Source of the DNA: Promethearchaeota archaeon
Lineage (GTDB): Archaea > Asgardarchaeota > Lokiarchaeia > Sigyniarchaeales > SOKP01
Assembly (NCBI GenBank): GCA_030603385.1
Contig: JAUVXW010000009.1
Location: 62,001 to 126,000 of the forward strand
Reading direction: 5' to 3'
Length of the DNA stretch: 64,000 bases
Position 1 is the first letter of the stretch, and each line of letters starts with the position of its first letter. Positions 51,446 through 61,600 of this stretch are shown piece by piece. Made by a program: the position numbers and the translations under genes. The notes beneath the pieces were generated by a model that saw only the letters and a list, made by a program, of their open reading frames with translations, did not search any database and was not told the origin of the DNA.

Positions 51446-51801
51446 TCATTATTTCTATCCTTATCCTTTTTCCTTATAATTTGCTCAATACTATTTTTAA
51501 GAGTTGATATGTCTTTCTTAGCTGTATTCCATATTTCTTTTAGATCCACTATGAAATATCCATGGATTAATTTATCTCTCATTCCCGCTATTTTTAGCCA
51601 AGGTATAATTTTAAAAGTTTTTCTTAGATCATCAGTAATATTCTTTGTAGCTTCTCCAATTATTTCAAGTTCTCTAATTACGGCACTTTGAATCAAGCGT
51701 GTTTTTTTGAAAGTCTCAAAATCAACATTCGTGGTAAATTCTATAATGTGTGTACATGAATCAAGTATATGATTTAAAAAAAGGTTATTTTTATCACTCA
51801 T
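51442..51801 (-). CDS. hepT: HepT-like HEPN toxin
   Basis: 119 aa HEPN-domain protein (DUF86 type) with the RNase-style motif RxxxxHGY in RDKLIHGYF. Partner of the MntA-type antitoxin upstream, with a 4-nt overlap. Such pairs act as toxin-antitoxin systems in which MntA AMPylates or inactivates HepT. The 3' end overlaps the end of hypE by 4 nt. Confidence 0.88.
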   Translation of the reverse strand: MSDKNNLFLNHILDSCTHIIEFTTNVDFETFKKTRLIQSAVIRELEIIGEATKNITDDLRKTFKIIPWLKIAGMRDKLIHGYFIVDLKEIWNTAKKDISTLKNSIEQIIRKKDKDRNND

Positions 51802-52097
51802 TCATAAATCACAATTGCTTCTTTCAATACTTGATCTTTAATATATGGGCTTATTCCATTACGAGATAATAGATCAATTTTCATATTCAAAGCTTCAGAT
51901 AATTCAATTTCTATACCAACATGATCTAATAAACTAGTTCCGTCAGGAAACTCTACAATCAGGTCTAAATCACTTTTTGGTGTTGCTTCATTGCGAGCAT
52001 AAGATCCAAATATTGATATTCTTTTAATACCATGTTTTACAAGAATTGAAATTATCTTTTTTCTAATCTCTTCATTTAATTGTATCTCTGTATTCAT
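51798..52097 (-). CDS. mntA: MntA-like nucleotidyltransferase antitoxin
   Basis: 99 aa minimal nucleotidyltransferase with IFGSYARNEATPKSDLDLIV, the GSxAxG...SDxDL metal-binding motif. It precedes and overlaps hepT. The pair lies between hypE and hypD on the opposite strand, so it probably inserted into the hyp cluster. Confidence 0.88.
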   Translation of the reverse strand: MNTEIQLNEEIRKKIISILVKHGIKRISIFGSYARNEATPKSDLDLIVEFPDGTSLLDHVGIEIELSEALNMKIDLLSRNGISPYIKDQVLKEAIVIYE

Positions 52098-52235
52098 TTT
52101 GTATCACCACTAATTTATTTTGATAATGTTTTAATTATAGAGAAAAAATATCTTAAATAACTTCTACTATAAATAAAGATAATTTACATTATTATAATTT
52201 GCTTAACTTTCAAAAAATTTTGTTTAGATAATATA

Positions 52236-53348
52236 ATGAATATTCCCGAATTAACTATCCTTAAAAGTAAGGCATTTACAAATAAGATTATAAAATCAAT
52301 CAATAAATTAGTAAAAGATATCAGTAGACAACTTAAATTTATGCACGTTTGTGGAACCCATGAGCATACAATTTCTAAATACGGATTAAGAACTCTTTTA
52401 CCTAAAGAATTTGAAATTTTATCAGGTCCAGGATGTCCAGTTTGCATTTGTCCTGCTGCTGATATTGATAAAGCAGTTGAACTTGGAAAAAGAGATGATA
52501 CTATTATAACCACCTTTGGAGATATGATACGAGTTCCTGCAACAAATATATCTTTAGCTGAACTTAAAGCAAAAGGTGCTGATGTTCGAATAGTATATGG
52601 ACCCAATGATGCAGTAAGAATCGCTAAAGAGAATCCAGGCAAAGAAGTGGTATTTTTTGCTATAGGGTTTGAAACTACAGTTCCTTTAATTGGATATGAA
52701 TTACAATCTGGTCCCCCCTCAAATTTCTCAGTAATTTGTGCCCTAAAACTAATCCCAGCGGCTCTAGAACTCTTAATGAGTCAATCCCAGTTAAGAATAG
52801 ATGGTTTTATATCTCCTGGGCATGTTTCAACTATAATTGGCTTAAAACCATATGAAATTTTTTCCCAAGGATATAGAATTCCTAATGTGATTTCTGGATT
52901 TGAGCCAAACGATGTTTTACTTTCAATACTGATGCTTTTAAAGCAAGTGAGAGATAAAAAATATGATACGATAAATGAATATTCAAGAGTGGTGAAGTCT
53001 GAAGGAAATTTGATTGCCCAAAAAATTATAGAAGAAGTTTTTCAGTCTGTTTCATCACCATGGAGGGGAATTGGAAGGGTGAATGATGGTGGATTAGTCA
53101 TCAGAGAAAAATATAAAGAATTTGATGCTGATAAAAAGTTTGATATAACAATCGAAAAATCTCAAGATATCCCTCCTGACTGTTCTTGCCACTTAATAAT
53201 GGTTGGAAAACTTTACCCTTATGAATGTAAATTATTTAGAAAAGAATGTACTCCACTTAACCCCATTGGACCTTGTATGGTTTCTATGGAGGGTACTTGT
53301 AGTATTTATTACAAATATCATAGTGACAATGACATAATAAAATATTAG
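52236..53348 (+). CDS. hypD: HypD hydrogenase maturation protein
   Basis: 370 aa scaffold that with HypC assembles Fe(CN)2CO. It contains FMHVCGTHEHTISKYG, GPGCPVCICP, and a C-terminal cluster CSCH...C...C...GPCMVSMEGTC that binds a [4Fe-4S] cluster. Length is normal. It is preceded by MntA/HepT on the other strand and followed by hypF. Confidence 0.95.
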   Translation: MNIPELTILKSKAFTNKIIKSINKLVKDISRQLKFMHVCGTHEHTISKYGLRTLLPKEFEILSGPGCPVCICPAADIDKAVELGKRDDTIITTFGDMIRVPATNISLAELKAKGADVRIVYGPNDAVRIAKENPGKEVVFFAIGFETTVPLIGYELQSGPPSNFSVICALKLIPAALELLMSQSQLRIDGFISPGHVSTIIGLKPYEIFSQGYRIPNVISGFEPNDVLLSILMLLKQVRDKKYDTINEYSRVVKSEGNLIAQKIIEEVFQSVSSPWRGIGRVNDGGLVIREKYKEFDADKKFDITIEKSQDIPPDCSCHLIMVGKLYPYECKLFRKECTPLNPIGPCMVSMEGTCSIYYKYHSDNDIIKY

Positions 53349-53415
53349 CTTTTTTTTATAGCGATTATTAATTAATTTAGATTTAAATTATATATGAAAA
53401 TTCAAATATAGCTAA

Positions 53416-55821
53416 TTGACAGATTATAAAACTACCGAAATTATTATAACTGGAATTGTCCAAGGAGTAGGGTTTAGGCCTTTTCTATATAACTTAGCTC
53501 GTTCCTTGAACCTAAATGGATATATATTAAATAGAGGGAACGCTGGTGTTAGATTGGTTTTACAAGGGTCTTCCCAAATTTTAAGAAAATTTTTAGAAGA
53601 AATCGAGTTAAAGAAACCCAAAATTTCATATATAGAAAATATTGAAGTAAATTATTTAGAGAATTCACAAGAGTTTAAGACTTTAGAAATTCAAAAAAGT
53701 GAACAAGGCCGTGGAGTTAGTTTAACACTTCCGCCAGATATTGCAATCTGTAATGATTGTTTAAGAGATATGCGTAGTCCTCAAAAAAAAAAGTATTATA
53801 ACTATCCATTCATTGCGTGTGCTGAGTGTGGTCCGAGGTTTACTACTGTAACTGAATTACCTTATGATAGAGAACGCAGCACAATGATTGAATTTCCATT
53901 TTGTATGCAAGCAGAACCAGAATCTTGCGTTCAAGAATATTCAGATTTCAATAACAGGAGGTTTCATGCCCAAACCTTTGCGTGTTCTGTGTGTGGACCA
54001 CATTATAAACTTTTTAACAAACAGAGAGAAATTCTTAAATATGATTCAATAGAAGCTATTTTGCAGGAAACAGCTAAAAGAATAAATGAAGGTAATATCG
54101 TTGCAGTTAAGGGTATAGGAGGAGTTCATTTAGTTTGTTTAGCTGATAATGATGACATTATCCTTAAATTACGTAAAAGGAAGGGTGAAAGAAAGTATAA
54201 ACCTTTTGCCTTAATGGTTCCAAATTTAAAAATTATTGAAAGTATTTTAAAGATATCTGAAAAAGAAGGAGAACTCTTGAATTCATATCGTAGACCTATT
54301 GTTCTTTTAGAGAGAAGGACTCCAAATGATAATTCAATAATTAGTAAAGAAATTGCTCCTGGGTTGAATAATGTTGGAATAATGCTTTCTTATTCTGGTA
54401 TACATCATCTTTTATTTGATTATATTGGAAATAAACCATTAGTTTATACCAGTGGAAATAAATCTTATATTCCTATGGCAATAGATAACATAAAAATCTT
54501 TGATCAACTTCAAGATCTTGCTGATGTTTTTCTCCTTCATAATCGACCAATTTATCAAAGAGCTGATGATAGTGTTTTAAGAATCCATGACGATAAAGTA
54601 AAATTAATTAGGCGTTCTAGAGGTTATGTCCCTGAATATTTACCTTTATCATTTGAAGTAGATGTTCCAGGTGCAATTGCTACAGGACCCCTATTAGCAG
54701 CAACTGGAGCTATATTGAGGCGGAACAGGATTTTTCCTACACAACATATAGGTAATGTTTCTCATTTGGAAACATATGAATTTCTTAAGAATGCTCTTTT
54801 TCACATGAAAACTCTTCTACAAATAAATGATTCTGAAATTAAATTTATTGCATGTGATGCCCATCCAGAATTTATTACAACTAAGTTAGCTAGAGAATTC
54901 AGTATTCAATTCAAATGTGATCTTTATAGAATACAACACCATTATGCTCACATTTTAGCCTTGATGGCTGAAAATAATGTAAAAAAGAACGAAAGTATAA
55001 TAGGAATATCTACTGATGGAGTTGGATACGGGGAAGATGGAAATATATGGGGTGGTGAAATACTACTATCTTCTTATTATGATTATAAACGTTTAGGTCA
55101 CCTAGAATATCAACCAATGATTGGAGGAGATCGATGCACGAAATATCCTGCTCGTATGACAGCCTCAATTATACTAAATTCACTAGGAGTAGAGAAATCA
55201 ACCAAAATCTTTAAGAAGATAAAATTAGAAAATGATCTTGAATATAAAAATACTGAATTAGAGACTTTAATTTCTCAGTTCAAGCAGGCAGAAAATCATT
55301 TTCCATCTCAAAATATCCCTTTAACAAGTTCTACAGGAAGAATTTTCGATTCTATATCATATCTTTTAGGTGCCGCAAATTTAAAAACTTATAGAGGAGA
55401 ACCTGCTATGAGACTTGAAGGGATGGCTATAAAAGGAAATCCTGATAATGTTGAGTTAAAAATAGGATTCATAAAGAAAAATGGAATGTATAAAATTATA
55501 ACATCAGATCTAGTACTAGAGATAATTACTTTGTTAGAAGAAGGTAAATTTAAAAATGAGGATATTGCTGCCAGATTTCAAATTGAGTTTGGAAAAACCT
55601 TTGCTGAAATAGCCATAAAACTTGCTAATGAAAATGGTGTAAAAAAAATAGGATTGACGGGAGGTGTTGCATATAATTATTTTTTCTCTAAAGCCATAAA
55701 GGAGGAAGTTCTTCACTCAGGTCTGATTTTTTTGGAACATAATATTGTCCCTCCGGGGGATGCTGGAATAAGCACAGGGCAATTAATTGGTGGCTTATTT
55801 AAATATTATACTCAGAATTAA
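53416..55821 (+). CDS. hypF: HypF carbamoyltransferase
   Basis: 801 aa multidomain enzyme that makes the thiocarbamate on HypE. An N-terminal acylphosphatase domain (GIVQGVGFRPFLYNLAR), zinc-finger pair (CNDCLRDM...CAECGPRF, ...CSVCGPHY), YrdC-like domain (AVKGIGGVHLVCLAD) and a Kae1-like C-terminal domain (RIQHHYAHILALMAE, then STDGVGYGEDG) are all present in order. The TTG at 53416 is the start; no ATG precedes the acylphosphatase domain. Part of the hypD-hypF pair. Confidence 0.95.
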   Translation: MTDYKTTEIIITGIVQGVGFRPFLYNLARSLNLNGYILNRGNAGVRLVLQGSSQILRKFLEEIELKKPKISYIENIEVNYLENSQEFKTLEIQKSEQGRGVSLTLPPDIAICNDCLRDMRSPQKKKYYNYPFIACAECGPRFTTVTELPYDRERSTMIEFPFCMQAEPESCVQEYSDFNNRRFHAQTFACSVCGPHYKLFNKQREILKYDSIEAILQETAKRINEGNIVAVKGIGGVHLVCLADNDDIILKLRKRKGERKYKPFALMVPNLKIIESILKISEKEGELLNSYRRPIVLLERRTPNDNSIISKEIAPGLNNVGIMLSYSGIHHLLFDYIGNKPLVYTSGNKSYIPMAIDNIKIFDQLQDLADVFLLHNRPIYQRADDSVLRIHDDKVKLIRRSRGYVPEYLPLSFEVDVPGAIATGPLLAATGAILRRNRIFPTQHIGNVSHLETYEFLKNALFHMKTLLQINDSEIKFIACDAHPEFITTKLAREFSIQFKCDLYRIQHHYAHILALMAENNVKKNESIIGISTDGVGYGEDGNIWGGEILLSSYYDYKRLGHLEYQPMIGGDRCTKYPARMTASIILNSLGVEKSTKIFKKIKLENDLEYKNTELETLISQFKQAENHFPSQNIPLTSSTGRIFDSISYLLGAANLKTYRGEPAMRLEGMAIKGNPDNVELKIGFIKKNGMYKIITSDLVLEIITLLEEGKFKNEDIAARFQIEFGKTFAEIAIKLANENGVKKIGLTGGVAYNYFFSKAIKEEVLHSGLIFLEHNIVPPGDAGISTGQLIGGLFKYYTQN

Positions 55822-55883
55822 AATTATCTTTAAATGATAGGTAATCTTACTTCTTTTAATTCTAAAATATATGTGAATTAGAA

Positions 55884-56942
55884 ATGATCCTAAATGATGA
55901 GCATAGGGAAGATTTAATAAAGATTGCTAAAAAATTAATAAGAAAACCACATTCGATTCCAACAGACGAAAATGAAGAGCCTACGGAAACGTATATTGAA
56001 TATTTAAGCCTTATGTATAATCCTGAAATCGCGAAACTAGTTCAATATCTTCCCGTTTTTCCTGAGGGGATACATATCGCAAAATTCGCTAATCTGGTTA
56101 ATATTGATAAAAAAGAATTAATTAAAAAACTTGACGAAGTTAGTAAGAAACGATTTGTTGTGACACTTGGAAGACAATATGCTTTACCTGATCCTTTTAT
56201 GATGTATGATGTTCCTTTCATTGTCAAAGAGAATTATGAAGGGCCTGATGCGAAAAAATTTGCTGATTTAAGCAGAAAATTTTTCATTGAGGATAAGTAC
56301 TATAAAAAATGGGAGACTTCTTGGAAGGGTACACCATATATGAGAGTTTTAACCGTTAGCGAGGAAATTGACCCAGAACATGAAATCATGCCTTTAGAAG
56401 AAGTATATAGCATTATTGATAACCATAGCTCTTTTGCGATAATTGATTGTCCATGCCGATTAAGAGCAGGGATTAGTGGTGTGAGAAAATGTACTGATAA
56501 ATATCCACTTCATAACTGCCTTCAAATAGGTCCTGCTGCTGAATATATTGGCGCTAAAAAAATCTCTAAGGAAGAAGCTAAAGAAATAATGAAGCAATCT
56601 GCAGAAGTAGGTCTAGTACTGACAACTGATAATACAGCGAAATTTACTAGTGTGATATGTTCGTGTTGTGAATGTTGTTGTGGAATGTTGAGAGGATTAA
56701 CTGAATTTGATAATCCAAGAGCGATCGCTAAAGCGAATTTTATATCGAGCATCGATGAGGATGCTTGTACAGCATGTGAAACTTGTGTGGAACGGTGCAA
56801 GTTTAACGCAATTACTGTAGATGACTTTGCTAACGTGAATGCTAAAAAATGTATAGGGTGCGGTTTATGCGCTGTTACGTGTCCAAGTGATGCGATAACG
56901 ATGAAAAGATTTGAAAGAGAAAGTATACCGGGTTTGTCATAA
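55884..56942 (+). CDS. Iron-sulfur protein with two ferredoxin clusters
   Basis: 352 aa. The N-terminal part (residues about 1-150) looks like a winged-helix-type region. A middle part has DCPCRLRAG, CTDKYPLHNC and CSCCECCCGM. The C-terminus holds two [4Fe-4S] motifs, CTACETCVERCKFNAIT and CIGCGLCAVTCPSDAIT. Similar proteins are often called 4Fe-4S ferredoxin-like or Fe-S-cluster proteins of unknown function in anaerobic archaea and clostridia. It follows hypF by 60 bp. Confidence 0.75.
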   Translation: MILNDEHREDLIKIAKKLIRKPHSIPTDENEEPTETYIEYLSLMYNPEIAKLVQYLPVFPEGIHIAKFANLVNIDKKELIKKLDEVSKKRFVVTLGRQYALPDPFMMYDVPFIVKENYEGPDAKKFADLSRKFFIEDKYYKKWETSWKGTPYMRVLTVSEEIDPEHEIMPLEEVYSIIDNHSSFAIIDCPCRLRAGISGVRKCTDKYPLHNCLQIGPAAEYIGAKKISKEEAKEIMKQSAEVGLVLTTDNTAKFTSVICSCCECCCGMLRGLTEFDNPRAIAKANFISSIDEDACTACETCVERCKFNAITVDDFANVNAKKCIGCGLCAVTCPSDAITMKRFERESIPGLS

Positions 56943-57050
56943 CCATTAGTTTTTAACTCTATATTAAGCCAATTAAAAAGTATTTTAATAATATTTATTT
57001 TAGTACATTTTTTGAATTACTTAAGTCTTCGAAAATTAAGATTTCTTATC

Positions 57051-57866
57051 ATGCCATTAACTAAACGTATTATACCTTGTTTAGACGTAACAAACAATAG
57101 AGTAGTTAAAGGTACGAAATTCATTGATATAAAAGATGCCGGAGATGCTATTGAATTAGCACGATTTTATGATGAAAATGGAGCTGATGAGCTAGTTTTT
57201 TTGGATATCACTGCATCTTCAGATAAGAGAAAAATATTGATAGAATTAGTTGAAAAAACTGGTGAACAAATATTTATTCCCTTTACTGTGGGTGGCGGAT
57301 TAAGAACTGTACAAGACATTAAAGAAATTTTAAGAGCAGGAGCAGATAAGGTTTCTGTGAACACTTCTGCTGTTCAAAATTCTGAATTGATAACTGAAGG
57401 AGCAAAAATATTTGGATCCCAATGTATTGTAACAGCTATAGATGCTAAAAGAGTTTATGTAGAATCTCCAGAAGAGGCGCAACAAAATGTAGTTATTAAA
57501 GTAGATGATAAATATTGTTGGTGGGAGGTTTATATTAATGGCGGAAGAACTCCCACAGGAAAAGACGCTATTTTATGGGGTGAAGAAGCTACTAATTTAG
57601 GAAGTGGTGAAATTCTATTGACTTCTATGGATTGTGACGGAACTAAAAATGGATATGATTTAGAATTAACAAGAGCTTTTAGTGAAGGATTAGATGTTCC
57701 AATAATTGCTTCAGGCGGTGCAGGAAGTCCTCAGCATATTATAGATGTATTTAAACTTGGTAAAGCTGATGCTGCATTAGCGGCTTCGATTTTTCACTAT
57801 AATGAATATCCAATTGAGGTAGTTAAACATGAATGTAATAAAGTTGGAATCCCTATGAGGTTATAA
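57051..57866 (+). CDS. hisF: HisF, imidazole glycerol phosphate synthase cyclase subunit
   Basis: 271 aa TIM-barrel protein with [33 protein letters not shown], then [18 protein letters not shown] and [15 protein letters not shown] 57051 was chosen; the longer frame upstream (57012) adds a non-homologous stretch. It is slightly longer than the usual 253 aa because of an insert near [12 protein letters not shown]. It is 3 bp before hisH, so both subunits are co-translated. Confidence 0.92.
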   Translation: MPLTKRIIPCLDVTNNRVVKGTKFIDIKDAGDAIELARFYDENGADELVFLDITASSDKRKILIELVEKTGEQIFIPFTVGGGLRTVQDIKEILRAGADKVSVNTSAVQNSELITEGAKIFGSQCIVTAIDAKRVYVESPEEAQQNVVIKVDDKYCWWEVYINGGRTPTGKDAILWGEEATNLGSGEILLTSMDCDGTKNGYDLELTRAFSEGLDVPIIASGGAGSPQHIIDVFKLGKADAALAASIFHYNEYPIEVVKHECNKVGIPMRL

Positions 57867-57869
57867 AAT

Positions 57870-58499
57870 ATGCCATTTAATATTGCCATTATAGATTATG
57901 AGATGGGAAATCTTAAGAGTATCTATAAACTTTTTCGCTATTTAGAGGGTAAAAGTACTATTACTTCAGATCCAAAAAACATCAAAGATGCTGATGGGGT
58001 GATTCTACCAGGAGTTGGAGCGTTTGGAGATGCGATGAAACATCTAAATGAAAAAAACTTGATTACTACAATTGAAGATATAGTAAAGGAGAAAAAGCCA
58101 TTATTTGGCATATGCCTTGGATTGCATCTATTATTTTCCCAAAGTTCTGAAATGGGAAAACATAAGGGATTAGATATGGTTAAAGGTAGAGTAATTTCAT
58201 TTGATAAAAAAAAAGTAGATAAAATCCCTCAAATCGGGTGGAACAATGTTCAAATTTTAGATGAAAACCATTTTTTAGTTAAAGAAATTCCAAATAACGC
58301 CTATTTCTATTTTGTGCATAGTTTTTATGCTATTCCCAAAGAAAAAGAAACTATACTCGGTAAAACAAATTATGGAGAAACTGAATTTTGTTCTATAGTT
58401 TGTAAGGATAATATTATCGCTACTCAATTTCATCCTGAAAAATCGGGTAAATATGGTATAAAAATGTATCAAAATTTTATCCATTATTGTAGGAAATAA
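57870..58499 (+). CDS. hisH: HisH, imidazole glycerol phosphate synthase glutaminase subunit
   Basis: 209 aa class I glutamine amidotransferase. The nucleophile Cys is in LFGICLGLHLLF, the oxyanion region is GVGAFGDAM, and the C-terminus carries ATQFHPEKSGKYG with catalytic His/Glu. It supplies ammonia to HisF. No other his gene is in the window. Confidence 0.92.
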   Translation: MPFNIAIIDYEMGNLKSIYKLFRYLEGKSTITSDPKNIKDADGVILPGVGAFGDAMKHLNEKNLITTIEDIVKEKKPLFGICLGLHLLFSQSSEMGKHKGLDMVKGRVISFDKKKVDKIPQIGWNNVQILDENHFLVKEIPNNAYFYFVHSFYAIPKEKETILGKTNYGETEFCSIVCKDNIIATQFHPEKSGKYGIKMYQNFIHYCRK

Positions 58500-58568
58500 G
58501 TTTTAGCTTAGTAGATTAATAAATTAGTTTAAAAATCTTTTATCTAACTTATACATGGAGGAAAAATT

Positions 58569-59966
58569 TTGGGAGGATTATTCGCAGTCTTTTCAGATAA
58601 TGATTGTATAGAGGATTTATTCTTCGGAACTGATTATCACAGCCATTTAGGTACAGTAAGAGGTGGCTTAGCTGTAAAGAACTCAGGTGGATTTCAAAGA
58701 TTTATTAAGAATATAACCACATCTCAATTCAGATCGAAATTTGAAAAAGATATCAAGAAAATGCATGGTAATAAAGGTATTGGGGTGATTAGTGATTTTG
58801 AAGATCAACCTTTAATAATCAACTCACGCTTAGGCGTGTTTGCAATTTCTACTGTTGGGAGAATAAATAATTTGGAATATTTAGCAAAGGAAGCCTTAAA
58901 AAACGGAACACATTTCTCAGAAATGCATGGAGGCGAAATTAATCCAACAGAATTGATTGCAACAATAATAAGCCAAGGGAGGACCTTTGAAGAAGGAATT
59001 CAAAAGGTACAAAATATGATTGATGGCTCGTGTACAATGCTTATACTAACTGGGGAAGGCATCTATGCTGCGAGAGATAGGCTTGGGAGAACACCTCTTA
59101 TCATTGGAAATAAACCTGGTTCTTATGCTGTTACCATGGAAACCAGTGCATTTCCAAACCTGGGATATAAAATATCAAAATTTCTTGGGCCAGGTGAAGT
59201 AATTTTCATAAATGAAAAAGGATTCGAACAAAGAATCCCTCCTGGTGATCGCCTACAAATTTGTGCTTTTTTATGGGTTTATTATGGATACCCTGCTTCA
59301 GATTATGAAGGAATTAATGTGGAAGTTGTTCGCTATAAATGCGGGGCGTATTTAGCAAAGAATGACGATGTGGAAATTGATTTAGTGGCAGGTATCCCAG
59401 ATTCTGGAACAGCCCATGGTTTGGGTTATGCAAATGAAACAAAAATACCATTCTCTCGACCATACGTGAAATATACTCCAACTTGGCCCCGAAGTTTTAT
59501 GCCTCAAGATCAATCAATTAGAGATCTAGTTGCAATAATGAAACTTATCCCAATTAATGAACTGATTAATGGCAAACGCCTTCTTTTCTGTGAAGATTCG
59601 ATTGTACGAGGAACTCAGCTTAGAAAAACAATTCAACGATTGTTTGATTCCGGAGCTAAGGAAGTTCATATGAGACCTGCATGTCCTCCGCTTGTTTATG
59701 GCTGTAAATTTCTCAATTTCTCTCGATCTCGTTCTGAGTTAGATTTAGCTGGACGATGGGCTATAAAAGAACTAATTGGAAGGGATATAGGAGATCCTGC
59801 GGAATATACTGATCCGAATTCTGAGAATTATAAAGCCATGGTTGATGTTATACGTAAGAAGTTAGGTTTAACTACGTTACAATATCAGAGACTTGAAAAC
59901 TTGGTTAAAGCTATTGGTTTACCAAAGGAAAGGCTATGTACATATTGCTGGGATGGTGTAGAATAA
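58569..59966 (+). CDS. PurF-like amidophosphoribosyltransferase without the glutaminase cysteine
   Basis: 465 aa with an Ntn-glutaminase-like domain followed by a phosphoribosyltransferase domain (LLFCEDSIVRGTQLRKT, the PRPP loop, with ED in place of DD). The N-terminus reads MGGLFAVFSDNDCIEDL; normal PurF starts C-G-I-F-G with Cys as nucleophile. Start TTG 58569 follows GGAGG by 6 nt, so the missing Cys is not a start-choice artefact. Similar Cys-less PurF paralogues occur in other anaerobes. It may use free ammonia or have another role. Convergent with canonical purF. Confidence 0.8.
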   Translation: MGGLFAVFSDNDCIEDLFFGTDYHSHLGTVRGGLAVKNSGGFQRFIKNITTSQFRSKFEKDIKKMHGNKGIGVISDFEDQPLIINSRLGVFAISTVGRINNLEYLAKEALKNGTHFSEMHGGEINPTELIATIISQGRTFEEGIQKVQNMIDGSCTMLILTGEGIYAARDRLGRTPLIIGNKPGSYAVTMETSAFPNLGYKISKFLGPGEVIFINEKGFEQRIPPGDRLQICAFLWVYYGYPASDYEGINVEVVRYKCGAYLAKNDDVEIDLVAGIPDSGTAHGLGYANETKIPFSRPYVKYTPTWPRSFMPQDQSIRDLVAIMKLIPINELINGKRLLFCEDSIVRGTQLRKTIQRLFDSGAKEVHMRPACPPLVYGCKFLNFSRSRSELDLAGRWAIKELIGRDIGDPAEYTDPNSENYKAMVDVIRKKLGLTTLQYQRLENLVKAIGLPKERLCTYCWDGVE

Positions 59967-59968
59967 AT

Positions 59969-61492
59969 TTAAATTCTACTTCTGACAATTGATTTTTCCA
60001 ATTCTGCTAATTTTTTTACAGATTTTAATTGATAGTCTCCTGTTAAACACGCTAAACATAATTTGTTTTTATCCTTCCCAATAGCTTGAGTCAAATCTTC
60101 AACAGTTTGATATAATAAAGTATCTGCCCCAATTGTTCTTCGAATTTCTTCTAGAAAATTTTCACCATATAGTTCTTGAAACCTTCCAGCTATTAATTCA
60201 TCTTTGGTTGGAAAATCAATTCCCATATAGCATGGACTTATAATTGGAGGACAACTTACTCGTAAATGAACTCGCTTAGCTCCTCCTTTTTCTCTTAAAA
60301 GTGAAACTATTTGTTGGGTTGTGGTTCCTCTTACAATTGAATCATCTAAGAGGATTATATCTTTATCAAAAACAACACTTTTTATAGGATTTAATTTTTC
60401 TTTCACAGCTAATTTTCGTTTTGCTTGACCTGGCATAATAAAGGTTCTATGCACATATCTATTTTTCATCATTCCTTCTACATAAGGAAGCTTAGCTTCT
60501 TTGGCATATCCTACAGCGACACTACGACCGGAATCTGGAACAGGTACCACTATTGCATTTTCTCTAATTTCAGGATCTCTTAAAATGGGATCGTTTTTAG
60601 CTAAATATGCACCTAATCTCAATCTTGCTTCTGCAACTGAAACTCCATCAATAATCGAATCTGGGCGAGCAAAATATACAAATTCAAACTGACATAGCGC
60701 AGTTCTATTTGATTTAATAACATTTTCAGAGTGAATGTCTTTTTGGTGGCTTAAATGTATTATTTCACCAGGTTTAACATCTCGTATGAGAGTTCCACCT
60801 ACAACATCTATAGCACAAGATTCAGAGGCAACAAAATATATATTTCTCCTTGGATTCTTTAATTCACCAATACATAAAGGCTTAAATCCGAGGGGATCCC
60901 TCATTGCATAGATATCTCCTTCAGGGGTCATTAAAATTAATGAATATGAACCATCTAATAATCTGCTAGCTAATGTTAAAACTTCTGGCCAATCTTCTGT
61001 CCCTAAAGCAATAGAGCCAATTAATTGCGCAATTACTTCAGTATCAGTATCGGTAATAAAGACACGCCCCATATCATCCATCTTTTTCTTAATGTCATCA
61101 AAATTAGCAATAGTGCCATTAAAAGCCATAGAAAATTCAATTTCATTATTTTTGAAATGAAATGGTTGCATATAATCGGTGGATTTATATCCTATTGCCC
61201 CTGTAGTAGCGTATCTATTGTGTCCAATACCTACATTTCCCCAATATTGAGATAAAATTTTACTTTCTAAAACTTTCGAGACTAACCCACTCTTTTTATA
61301 AGTAATAATTTTTCCGCCTGTTTTTAATATTGAAATTCCAGTTGATTCCTGTCCTCGATGTTGTAATGCAATTAAGCCTTGATACAAGAGCTTAGATACG
61401 GAAAAACCTAAATCATCAGAGGTAACACCAAAAATAGCACAATGGTCTTTTATCTTATCTCTCATTTTTATTTTAGGTTTATTAAAGAGCAT
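59969..61492 (-). CDS. purF: PurF amidophosphoribosyltransferase
   Basis: 507 aa. The glutaminase nucleophile Cys follows a short propeptide in DHCAIFGVTSDD, with ALQHRGQESTGI and a C-terminal LLDDSIVRGTT PRPP loop. First step of purine synthesis. The start could be ATG 61492 or 61465; either leaves a leader to be removed before Cys. Ends facing the Cys-less paralogue with 2 bp between stop codons. Confidence 0.93.
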   Translation of the reverse strand: MLFNKPKIKMRDKIKDHCAIFGVTSDDLGFSVSKLLYQGLIALQHRGQESTGISILKTGGKIITYKKSGLVSKVLESKILSQYWGNVGIGHNRYATTGAIGYKSTDYMQPFHFKNNEIEFSMAFNGTIANFDDIKKKMDDMGRVFITDTDTEVIAQLIGSIALGTEDWPEVLTLASRLLDGSYSLILMTPEGDIYAMRDPLGFKPLCIGELKNPRRNIYFVASESCAIDVVGGTLIRDVKPGEIIHLSHQKDIHSENVIKSNRTALCQFEFVYFARPDSIIDGVSVAEARLRLGAYLAKNDPILRDPEIRENAIVVPVPDSGRSVAVGYAKEAKLPYVEGMMKNRYVHRTFIMPGQAKRKLAVKEKLNPIKSVVFDKDIILLDDSIVRGTTTQQIVSLLREKGGAKRVHLRVSCPPIISPCYMGIDFPTKDELIAGRFQELYGENFLEEIRRTIGADTLLYQTVEDLTQAIGKDKNKLCLACLTGDYQLKSVKKLAELEKSIVRSRI

Positions 61493-61600
61493 GATTCTTG
61501 GATAATTAAGAGAGGAAATTTAAGTATCTTCAATTAATTTAAATCATATATAATTTTTAATTATTAGTCTAATAGAAAATTAACGATTTTAATAAAAGAA

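Noticed and set aside
52184..52642. 152-codon minus-strand frame inside hypD
   Set aside because: hypD motifs are unambiguous on the plus strand; the reverse frame is a shadow.
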